Assembly (NCBI GenBank): GCA_003427395.1
Contig: BFEA01000105.1
Span: 3,094,954-3,119,502, forward strand
From: Chara braunii
Taxonomy: Eukaryota; Streptophyta; Charophyceae; Charales; Characeae
Length of the DNA stretch: 24,549 nt
Direction: 5' to 3'
Positions 17,240 to 24,549 of the stretch are shown in pieces. A program made the translations under genes and the position numbers. The stretch's first letter is position 1. The number at the start of each line of letters is the position of its first letter. A model generated the notes under the pieces. The model was not told the origin of the DNA. It was given only the letters and a program-made list of their open reading frames with translations, and did not search any database.

Positions 17240-17756
17240 CCTCAGGCGAGTGAAGGTATCAAGGCCCTCTCCTGAGAGTTGAGTTTGTCCCTCTCTTGTG
17301 TCTCGAGCGTCTGAAACCCCTTATCTTCTACCCTTCTTACTCTAAGTCTAGTCTCGATCTGAGAGGAAGGCGGCAGGCGGGATTGCAACCCGTAGGACCG
17401 CAACAAGACTCTGTGGGGAGTCAGCCCACCGATTGTGGGAGCTCTGCCGGAACTCAGGAGGAATTCTGGAGGCAGGGAACTGAGAGGTAACTATTGCTTT
17501 CCCTCTATAAACCCAGTTATAGCCCCTATCTGTATTCCTTGCTATGTTTTGACTGAGTATGTTGCCTGTCTCCCTATTTTGACTTTCAATTTGCATTTCA
17601 GGACACAATCCAGACTAAGTAAAGGAATGTGTGTGTGAAATCAGTTTCAGCTTTGTTGTTTGACTGAAAGCAGATTATGGGGTTGCATCTGGGGGAAGGC
17701 TGGGAGGAGGGCAGTATTGCCTGAGTTTGACTGGGTCAACCAAGGCTGGGCCAGTT
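17240..17756. other. Unassigned DNA with a candidate short intron
   Basis: On the plus strand an open frame from 17296 ends just inside GAGAG/GTAACT. A T-rich stretch follows, ending TTTGCATTTCAG at 17601, so 17487-17601 could be a 115-bp intron. The joined frame stops after about a dozen further codons, so any gene would be tiny or broken. The protein is not recognised. Confidence 0.25.
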
Positions 17757-18133
17757 CCATAAGTTTGGGAAGGCTTAGTGTTGTGTTTATTTTTGGATTG
17801 TGTGGAGAGTCAGTCAAATCCATAAGTTTGGGTAGTCTGGCTGCTCTGACTTGCGAGGGTTGCTTGTGGTTGACTTTTCAGGAGCCAGTCAAATCCATAA
17901 GTTTGGGTAGTCTGGCGACCTTGTTTTCTTTGGGTTTCTGTGAGTTTCTTTTTGCTTTGGCTTTAAGAGAATGAATCAGGCAAAGGGCCAGACAAGTTCC
18001 ATAAGTTTGGGTGGTCTTGGTCCAATGCCTCGCACATGCTGGAACCCGAAGGCTATAGTTTGACTATATTCTATTACTACCTTTACCTATGAACAGGCTA
18101 GTCAGGCAGGGTTCCATAAGTTTGGGTGGTCTG
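17757..18133 (+). repeat. Five irregularly spaced copies of CCATAAGTTTGGG(T/A)(A/G)G
   Basis: CCATAAGTTTGGG starts at 17757, 17820, 17895, 17999 and 18114 (spacings 63, 75, 104, 115), all on one strand and followed by a GGTCT-, AGTCT- or AGGCT-like end. The second and third copies share a 31-bp exact match (17811-17841 and 17886-17916). The sequence between copies is not otherwise repeated, so this is an interspersed motif rather than a plain tandem array. Confidence 0.85.
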
Positions 18134-18460
18134 ACTATAGCCTATCACCAACTGAAGAGAGTACTAATTAAGAATAAACTTGTGGTAAGAAGGGGCAGAC
18201 TGAATCTTGAGCTGAAGATCATCAATTCAGTTATATGCTACCTCAAAAGATCTCCTTTTCTAAAGGGAGTGCTGCCCAAATTTTTGCTAATTCAGGGAGT
18301 TAGACAAAATTAGACTTTGAAAAGTCAAAGTCACTGTAGATTCTGAACTTAGCTTTGTATAATTTCTGGAAAGACACTTTTCCTACGGGAAGCGTTGTCG
18401 AAATTTTCTTAGTTTTGAGGAGTTAGATTATATTTTGACAGGTGACGATTCTTGCAATCC
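18134..18460. repeat. Imperfect ~60-bp duplication and a hairpin
   Basis: About 18250-18306 and 18376-18434 share the order CTTTTC...GGGA...TG(C/T)C...AAATTTT...GGAGTTAGA. Between them, GACTTTGA-AAAG-TCAAAGTC is a perfect 8-bp-arm hairpin at 18313-18332. No gene is seen. Confidence 0.5.
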
Positions 18461-18720
18461 AGTCTATATAGAGGAGGCTCTGCCAGGATCTAACTTTCTT
18501 TGGGCACTTGCTTAGAGGCAGACCTAGGCTTAGTTTGTAGAAGGGTCTTGGATGAGAGTGTGTTATGGAGTTGTATTCCCCATACACTTACGACTTTAGC
18601 TTGGGGATTGGTCTGTTTTGTGTTACAGGTCTTCTTGATCGATTGATTCAGGATTTGGGCTAGATTCAGGTTGATCCTACGAGGATCGTCTTCTGTTATC
18701 ACTGATAACAGGTCGGTTTC
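18461..18720. promoter_or_regulatory. TATA-like element and two stem-loops
   Basis: CTATATAGAGG at 18464-18474 is a good TATA box. Downstream are GATCCT-ACG-AGGATC (about 18673-18687) and CTGTTATCA-C-TGATAACAG (18693-18711), both perfect stem-loops. This combination would suit an LTR promoter and leader, but no LTR ends were located and no gene follows, so the promoter call is weak. Confidence 0.3.
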
Positions 18721-20635
18721 CGATTCGTCGGTTTACGACTCAACTCCAATCCACTCTTGCCACTCAACCTAAAGGCTTTAGCCTTGTGATTTAAATTGTT
18801 TTGTTGTGTTTTTACCCGGACTTTATTTGAATGGCCATTTAAAGAAAAGTACTGAGTATTTTATTTTGAGAGTTGCACCAAGAGTGAGGCTTGTATGGCT
18901 AAAAGCAAGGGGTGTGAATGCATAGAATGGTTGAAGTTGACCCCGTGTAGTGCTTGGACTTTTTGGTTGGATCTTTGATGTGATTGCAGGTATGTTTGGT
19001 GATTCGGTCTTTGGATTTGACTGTCTGCGCTGACATGCGTATATACATGGCTTAGAGGAGGCCCACTGTGACTGTGAGAAGTGATCGTCTAAAATTAATA
19101 ACCCTCTATATTTATGTGATATATATATGTCTTGAATGTTTCGCGCGGCCTACTGGGACCACGCGTAAGGGTTAAACAGACCATGCGTTGAGAGGAAAGG
19201 GAGATCCTCTATTATCCTTTGCTTTTTAGAGTCTTATAGTTGGACGTTGTAGTCCGTGGCAGCCGTCAAAGTCAAACCGTTTGACTTAGCTCCAGACCCT
19301 AGGTGAAGGAGCTGGTCTCCAGGGACATAAGAGACGATTGCCATCACAGGTATGAACTTGTGTACCACCCACTCTCTGCAGGGTGCAAAAGAGGGTGTGG
19401 TTTTCAACCGCACTTGGCAGTTGTCCAGCCTCGAGAGATTAACCCTCAAGGCGCATGTCAGCCGACACTTGAGTGTCGAATGCGACCCTCGGGATTAACG
19501 AGGACTGCATGAGTATGGGTAGTGCATAGTACGCCATCATTGCGATCGTTTGTGTACGCATGCATTGCGAGTCGATATGAGTTAGCCCTGTGTTCGCGCG
19601 GTTTATACTGAGTCTCGCGCGCGACGCCAATTTGATTTCCGCGTTAGAAAGTTATGGGATGGCTACTAAGGGACTAGGAGTATTGTCGCGTTGTTTGTTC
19701 AGTGTCGTTTTGTGTATGTGTACGTACGCGTGTGTGTTTTTATTGTGGTGTGCGCGTGGTGTGTGGGATGCGTCCTAGTCGACCGACGACGGGTCGCGCT
19801 TGGGACTTCAGCCCCCCAAGATGCCGATCCGCGTGCGGGTTCGATAGAGGCGTAATACCGCGCGTACCCCCTATGCTACAGCGAACGAGAAACGCCCTCG
19901 GCTGGTCCACCTCTGCGATTGCAACTGAGCAGCTTTCGTACTATGGACTGGTAGCTCGGCGGGGATACACCCACCGAAGGGAGGTGACAGCTCCCGTAAG
20001 GTGGAGGTAAGTCGTGCCTCGCGTAGGCCCTGTCCTGTCGTAGGGGCTCGCGAGAGGTATGGCTGACGCACTTGGCCGGAGCGGCTTGCGGAAGCTCCAT
20101 ATATATTCGCGACGAGGATGCAGACCAACTCCTGCGTGACGCGGCCGGGAGGGTCCCGCGCTGCCCTTGTGCGGTACCGGACCAATGCGCTTGACAACGG
20201 GGACCAGTCTCGCACCAGTTTTTCAGCTGCTGTGCTCGTACTTAGTGTGACTTGCTCCTGTTTCGGCATTCGGAATCCAAGACTTCGACTTTGTGTCTTT
20301 GCCACTGTGTCTGCATCCGACCCTCGGTCGTGTCGAGTTTCACTGTGAGTGTGTGTGTGTGCTCTCACTCTCTCCCTCTTTCCTTCATCCCCCTCGGCTC
20401 TTCCTGTTTTCCCTCAGCCTCGCACTCGTCACAAGATCCCTCCTTGCAAAGCACCAGATAACCATAGAGGATGAGTGTAGGAGGAGAAGACGAAGTGTGA
20501 GAGAAGCAGGAGGGAGAAAGGGAGTGATTGCTATTTAGTAGGAGGATTAACGGTCAGCTCGCCATCACCCGGGAGCCTCTCGTGCTTTTCTGCACTCGAG
20601 ACTGTCGACAGATACTGCCTTGTTTGCCACTGTCT
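18721..20635. other. Unassigned DNA; GC-rich, CpG-rich part 19500-20240
   Basis: 18721-19480 is of average composition with no open frame of note. From about 19500 CpG is dense and ORFs on both strands are Arg/Ala-rich by composition (longest 19871-20368 minus, 165 codons, antisense to several others). GT and CT dinucleotide tracts lie at about 20345-20380. No domain, RNA gene or mobile element was recognised. Confidence 0.4.
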
Positions 20636-20735
20636 CACCCGAATAGAACACCTGGTCATTGTATCTGTATTTGGGGAAACTTTAACTCCCGATAGGGCCG
20701 ATACAGAAATAATTACCGGGTGTTCTATTCGGGTG
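20636..20735. mobile_element. 100-bp MITE-like hairpin element
   Basis: The outer 17 bp are perfect inverted repeats (CACCCGAATAGAACACC at 20636-20652 and its complement at 20719-20735). Imperfect pairing continues inward through TGGTCATT/AATTACCG and TCTGTAT/ATACAGA to about 35 bp per arm, leaving a ~30-base loop. GTCT just outside the left end and AGAC (one base further out) on the right may extend the arms. No target duplication is clear. It fits a small foldback/MITE; an RNA hairpin is the alternative. Confidence 0.7.
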
Positions 20736-20876
20736 AAGACGATTCATTGGGGGGGGGATCTCAAAAATTTCCACCGCATCTTGTTATCCTCCACTGTTGC
20801 CAGCTTCCTTCCCCCATTCAGCAGCCACTCTCATATGGATGTCCCTTTTTTGAAGCTTGCTTTATTTATTATGATT

Positions 20877-20912
20877 AAAAAAGAAAAAAGAAAAAAGAAA
20901 AAAGAAAAAAAC
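20877..20912. repeat. (A6G)n microsatellite
   Basis: AAAAAAG-type units repeat four to five times in a row. The tract could be a retroposon tail, since 20740-20876 is unassigned sequence ending in it, but no duplication was found. Confidence 0.85.
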
Positions 20913-20937
20913 AGATCTTAATATTCCCAAAACAATT

Positions 20938-20954
20938 TGAGGTCGGGGACCTCA
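20938..20954. repeat. Perfect 7-bp-arm stem-loop
   Basis: TGAGGTC-GGG-GACCTCA, with partial outer pairing AATT...AATT. Confidence 0.8.
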
Positions 20955-21634
20955 CAATTCGACCCGGAGTTATCTTGGGAACGTTGCCCAATTTAGCTTA
21001 TGAGCAAAAGCTCAACACTGAATCACGGAGCATTACCTGGTTTTGAAGCCTGCTGTGATCGACCCGCGATGTGCTTTTGGTCCTGGTCATCTCCCATCTG
21101 CTCCTGATCTCCGTCTCCACCAACTGAGTGAGGGGTGCCCAAGCATCACCGTCCATTGCATAAATGACAAGCATTCAGGCATCAGTGGCAAGAGTACCGA
21201 CATAACCATTTGCAGTTCCAACTACCGAAGCAGTCGTACACAGTCCAGATGTAAAAATCCGTCGTGTCATCGTCAGTAGTCAAAGAGCGCCTTTATTTCC
21301 TGAGGGTCCAGAGAGTTACTTTCCACAACAACAGATGCCAGGACTTTGAAGAACCCTTCCAGTGCAGGGTGGCCTGTATGCCCAGGAGGGTAGGGGTCAA
21401 GGATGTTAGGGGGGAGGGATATTGATCCGTGAGAAGTTGAGAACCAAACTTTGGTTATTTTGGCCAGACCGTGATGGTGGCCGCCGGCCAGGCATTTTAT
21501 CAGATAGACTCTGACAGAGTATAATGTCTTCATCCGGTTGCTGAGCACAATTTGACAGCCCTGCTGCTGAGCAACACGGTCGGACGTGACTTGACTGCGT
21601 CACATCATACACTGCACACACCACTAGCAGGCCC
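20955..21634. other. Unassigned DNA
   Basis: Only short unrelated open frames are present (up to about 90 codons, for example 21273-21548 minus). No motif, repeat or RNA gene was recognised. Confidence 0.4.
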
Positions 21635-22250
21635 GGGGATGGCTCCAATCTATTGGTCGGGAGAAGCACCTGCTGGAAAACGGGTCCAGCGTTCTATATA
21701 CATTATGAACTGATTGCATGATGACAATATCTGGAGGAAAAAGGACTGTTGTGAGCAGCCAGGGTATTATACACGGTCTCCGAACCCGGCCGCTCAGCGT
21801 CAAATCGAGCTTTGGAAAAGATGCTGTCGAACCCCTTGCTGAGCGTGATTTGACAGCGTCTTTTTTCCAAAGCGCGCATAGTGTAGCTTGCCTTAAACCA
21901 CCAGTACACCTGGGCCTGGCGGCACTGCACTGCCCGCCAAGCTTTGCTGAACCGCGAGCAGTACACTTCTTTTCTTTCTTGGTTGGCGCCGCCATCCATT
22001 GTGGTCCGGCAGTCCCGAGCCTCTGAAATTTTAGGAGTAGGCGATGAAGAAATCTTGCAAGGCTGGGGCCGGCTACTGGCGGTTTAATAGTTGGAAGAGC
22101 CTCCTCCCAAATGGGTTTGTTCCCTATGGCATACGAAGTTTCTGAGAATTTTCCTTTCTGCAGACTTTTGTCCTTATGTGGGCTGGACCTGGTTTTGTCT
22201 GGTAGTGACTGGTCTAGGCCTTGTCTGTTTCTGAGCCAGTCCTGCTGCAT
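21624..22250 (-). CDS. 208-codon open frame, unidentified
   Basis: It starts at a true ATG (22248-22250), ends at 21624 and is the longest open frame outside the two retroelement families. The N-terminal ~70 residues are hydrophilic and protein-like (GNKPIWEEALPTIKPPVAGP). The middle is Lys/Arg-rich (TKKEKKCTARGSAK). The C-terminal third is translated from the hairpin at 21810-21872 and the SINE fragment, so the full frame is unlikely to be a native gene. The first part could be a retroelement remnant. No domain is recognised. Confidence 0.25.
   Translation of the reverse strand: MQQDWLRNRQGLDQSLPDKTRSSPHKDKSLQKGKFSETSYAIGNKPIWEEALPTIKPPVAGPSLARFLHRLLLKFQRLGTAGPQWMAAPTKKEKKCTARGSAKLGGQCSAARPRCTGGLRQATLCALWKKDAVKSRSARGSTASFPKLDLTLSGRVRRPCIIPWLLTTVLFPPDIVIMQSVHNVYRTLDPFSSRCFSRPIDWSHPRAC
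21635..21697 (-). repeat. SINE 3'-body fragment
   Basis: On the minus strand, GAACGCTGGACCCG...CCAGCAGGTGCTTCTCCC...CAATAGATTGGAGCC follows the SINE body at 13982-14045 over about 60 bp with scattered differences. The tRNA-like head and the A-tail are both missing, so it is a truncated or decayed copy, or part of a LINE that shares its 3' end with the SINE. Confidence 0.7.
21810..21872. repeat. Imperfect inverted repeat
   Basis: CTTTGGAAAAGATGCTGTC (21810-21828) pairs with GACAGCGTC...CCAAAG (21852-21872), with one mismatch and a 2-base bulge around a 23-base loop. GCGTCAAATC and GATTTGAC next to the arms allow an alternative fold. Confidence 0.7.
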
Positions 22251-22577
22251 CAGCAGGGATGCCTGGGCTTGTGGTAAGGACCCAGACTGGCCATGTTTTT
22301 GGTCCAGTGACTAGACCTGGGTTTGGACCTGCATCCAGGACCATCATTGGTAGGTTAGACCAAACGGTCCTGGGTCCAGATAGGAGCAACACCCAGAAGG
22401 CCCAGCGGTATATAGCTGGGCCAGCAATCAGTCTTGATACGGTGTGTTGCATTTACACTTTGGTGACAGGCTGGTGGATAGCAGTGATGTTTCAATATTA
22501 GTGCTGGTAGGTTGGCGTTAGATGAGCCAGGAGGACGAATGGAAAGGGAGGACTGGCGCCTGGGGCACTTTCCCTAG
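22251..22577. other. Unassigned DNA with a TATA-bearing stem-loop
   Basis: The segment is rich in CCTGG/CCAGG/GGTCC words. GGCCCAGC (22399-22406) and GCTGGGCC (22415-22422) form perfect 8-bp arms around GGTATATA. The TATA sequence in a loop is notable, but no gene start follows. Confidence 0.4.
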
Positions 22578-22637
22578 TTCCGGGAATTTTGGCGGTGCAC
22601 CCGACTTGACCTCCAAGCAAGCCACTTGCGAATCGTG
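22578..22637 (-). pseudogene. Inverted fragment of the LINE ORF1-like family
   Basis: The minus strand encodes DSQVACLEVKSGAPPKFPE, matching DSRVACLEVKSGAPPKFPD encoded at about 6947-7003 in copy 1. The rest of copy 2 (from 22640) reads on the plus strand, so this fragment is inverted relative to it. Reading on past the match (LGKVPQAPVLPF) it diverges from copy 1. Confidence 0.85.
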
Positions 22638-22639
22638 GG

Positions 22640-23888
22640 TAGTAGGTGGAGGCAAACAGGAGCCAGAAGAATGGAAGAAAAGGAAACAGGGTTCCTCGTT
22701 AAGCCAATGCTTGATGAAACGGCAATGCAGGATGACCAGCAAAGACTCCGCACCATGGAAGAACTGCACCAAGTGGGACGAACGGCGGAACAGGCGTTTC
22801 CAGAGAATTTCAGAGCTCGAGACCAACGACGGAACATGCAGCAGGACACCAAAGAAAAACCGGAGGGATCCCAAGAGCATCAAGAGGAAAACATGGACTG
22901 TGAAGGGGTAGGAGAGATGACTGATTCCGCTTCCAGCTCAGGCACTTCTCTGAAAAGGAAAGCGCAGACGGAGGGTTAAGAGGAAACGGATCAACAGGAA
23001 CAGCAGGGTAAAAGATCACAGTCTGTGGGCGGAACTCAAACAAGCGAAGGGAGTTAGTCATCCAAACCAACCTCATCAAGGAACAGCCAAAAAGGTGGAT
23101 CGGAGCAGCAGATGGAAGCGGAGGGCGAATCAATGGAAATTGCACAAAAAATGGCCCGGGACAGTTCGGAAAGGGAGGGGAATAGCAAACGCATCATGCG
23201 AAACCACGGTCCAATGACCGAGGAGGAAATAAAGGAGGCGGAGGAAGATCAAAACGACCTCCCAATGGAGGGGGCCACCCCAGACGAATCAGCGGACGAC
23301 GGGGGGGAGGAGGGAGAGGATGAAGACGGAGAAAAGGCCATAGTGGAACAGTGGGTCCAATTCGTGGAACAGTTGGAATGAGGAAGGAAAATAGAGTGTG
23401 AGGTCCGACTGGCCCACCACAAGCATCTGTACAACCTGCGGCAGGCCACACAGGCAGCAGGGCACATCTTGTCTGAAAACCGCTATGAGCTGCTGAAAAG
23501 AGAGGAGGAGCTAAACGAGTTCTATGCAGCCCAATATGCACGGAAGTCATGTACCAACAAAAACGAAATTCACGTGCAGGAAGAGGAATACAACAAATGC
23601 TTTCAATGGCCAAAGTCCTATCATCACAAGGACAGCAAACGCAACAACAAAAAACACAAATGAAGGACAAAGACGGACCAGGGAAGCGAGGTGGGCCAGG
23701 CGCAAGACTCTCAAGATCTGCAAACAGAGATGGAGGAGTCGACAAAAGGGACAAAGGAGACCACCAAGGAGGAACTGCAGAGACAAGCAGCGATTTTGGA
23801 AGCCCAAGTCAATGTTCTGAAGGACCAGAACCGTTGTCAGGCGGCCACAAGCAGTGCACCGCCTGAAATCTACGGTTTAGGGACTTAG
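22640..23888 (+). pseudogene. LINE ORF1-like copy 2, 5'-deleted, four internal stops
   Basis: It aligns with copy 1 (minus, 6643 downward) from RWRQTGARRMEEKETGF on. Shared blocks are AMQDDQQRL...MEELHQVG, MTEEEIKEAEEDQNDL, ECEVRLAHHKHL, SENRYELLKREEELNEFYAA and FQWPKSYH. One reading frame holds from 22626 to the TAG at 23886-23888 with no net frameshift. Stops inside it are TAA 22977-22979, TAG 23055-23057, TGA 23379-23381 and TGA 23661-23663. The TGA at 23379 aligns to a Trp (TGG) in copy 1; the others fit CAA, CAG and CGA. The RRM-like domain and the zinc knuckle are missing: about 300 bp of copy 1 (6645-6945) is absent here. The last ~70 codons (ELQRQAAILEAQVNVLKDQN) look coiled-coil and differ from copy 1. 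The copy is not functional. Confidence 0.85.
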
Positions 23889-24174
23889 GCTCAAAGACAA
23901 GTCCGTGCAATGACGGTACTCTGGTTTGACCATGCAACAGAAATTAGGGGCACCCCCGAGTACCCCTAAGATTAGATATGACGACCGTTGAGACTAGCTC
24001 TCGAAATTGATAAGAAGGACTACCTTACCGCGGCGGCGTCTATCTCAATACCGCCGTCTCTAGCTCGTTTCCGGGACGGCCGCCTGCTGAACAGCAAGAT
24101 GGAGATGGGCTTGGGCGTGGTTCTTTTACGCTCCGCAACTGACGCAGAAGTGGGGTCTCGGATATCATCAATTT
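23889..24174. other. Unassigned DNA
   Basis: TTAGGGG (23944-23950) and CCCCTAA (23963-23969) are short inverted arms. No gene or element is recognised. Confidence 0.4.
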
Positions 24175-24549
24175 TGGTATAAAAATTTTAAAAAAAAGAG
24201 AACATGAATTAAAAACAAAACAAGAAAAGAGAAAAACGGAATATTCATTAATTTATTCAAAATCTTTGTTGTTTGATTTTTAATGGGACCGCCCTCAATT
24301 ATTGGACTTTCTGACAATAGAGTGAAAAATAAGAAAGAGGAATCAAAGGCGATAAAAGAAAAAGAAAACAAAGAATTTTCGTTATTTAACTGAATTTCAT
24401 CGGAATTTATTTTTGACAAGATTGCTTTATTTTTGTTATTTTCGATAATGGAACTAAGAAATAAGGAAAATAATTAAAAATAATAAAACGAGAAGGAAAC
24501 CGACGATTATCTGATAATTAACTAATTTTTACTTGGTTATTCGCGAGGG
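24175..24549. other. AT-rich segment running off the window
   Basis: Composition changes abruptly at about 24175 to A/T-rich sequence with many A-runs and TTTTTATT-type words. No coding frame is credible. It may be the start of an AT-rich element or intron continuing beyond the window. Confidence 0.6.

Noticed and set aside
19871-20368. 165-codon minus-strand ORF in the CpG-rich part
   Set aside because: Arg/Ser/Thr-rich by composition, overlapped by other open frames, no motif.
23194-23754. 186-codon minus-strand ORF
   Set aside because: It is antisense to LINE-like copy 2, whose homology with copy 1 fixes the coding strand as plus.

Overview
This window looks like accessory, repeat-dominated nuclear DNA of a green plant or streptophyte alga. 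A large-genome alga such as Chara is my guess from the style of the retroelements, not a proven identification. The plant signals are a plant-type U6 snRNA copy at 9515-9610, an initiator-Met-tRNA-type primer binding site (3834-3846), a telo-box cluster (4675-4711), and ORFs resembling plant LINE ORF1 and Ty3/gypsy gag-protease. No intact, confidently functional protein gene was found. A few ambiguous bases (617-678) mark weak assembly at the edge of the first satellite.

Layout. 1-632: satellite of eight ~76-bp units with a 233-bp higher-order period. 768-3850 (minus): decayed Ty3/gypsy gag-protease with a primer binding site; no reverse transcriptase was seen. 4842-5091: minisatellite of ~30-bp units built on a TTGA(C/T)GTCAA palindrome. 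5067-7487 (minus): an 806-residue LINE-ORF1-like frame broken only by two in-frame stops. 7628-8856 (minus) and 10069-11219 (plus): two ~1.2-kb copies of one LTR-like element in opposite orientation, each with TG...CA ends and its own 4-bp target duplication. Between them lie tRNA-like B-box modules, a U6 retropseudogene with a perfect 15-bp target-site duplication, and a candidate host exon. 13655-14062: two opposed tRNA-like SINE heads, one with a full body and A-rich tail. 15690-16900 (minus): a run of splice-donor-like sites that may be a multi-exon gene. 17757-18132: five irregularly spaced copies of one motif. 20636-20735: a 100-bp MITE-like hairpin. 22578-23888 (plus): a second, more decayed and internally rearranged copy of the LINE-ORF1-like family. 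24175-24549: AT-rich DNA.

How it fits together. The window records LINE-type retrotransposition (U6 retrocopy, SINE), LTR insertion and later decay. Nearly every in-frame stop in the three retroelement coding frames can be explained by one C-to-T (or G-to-A) change, mostly at CAG or CGA codons. That is what methylation and deamination of silenced elements would leave.
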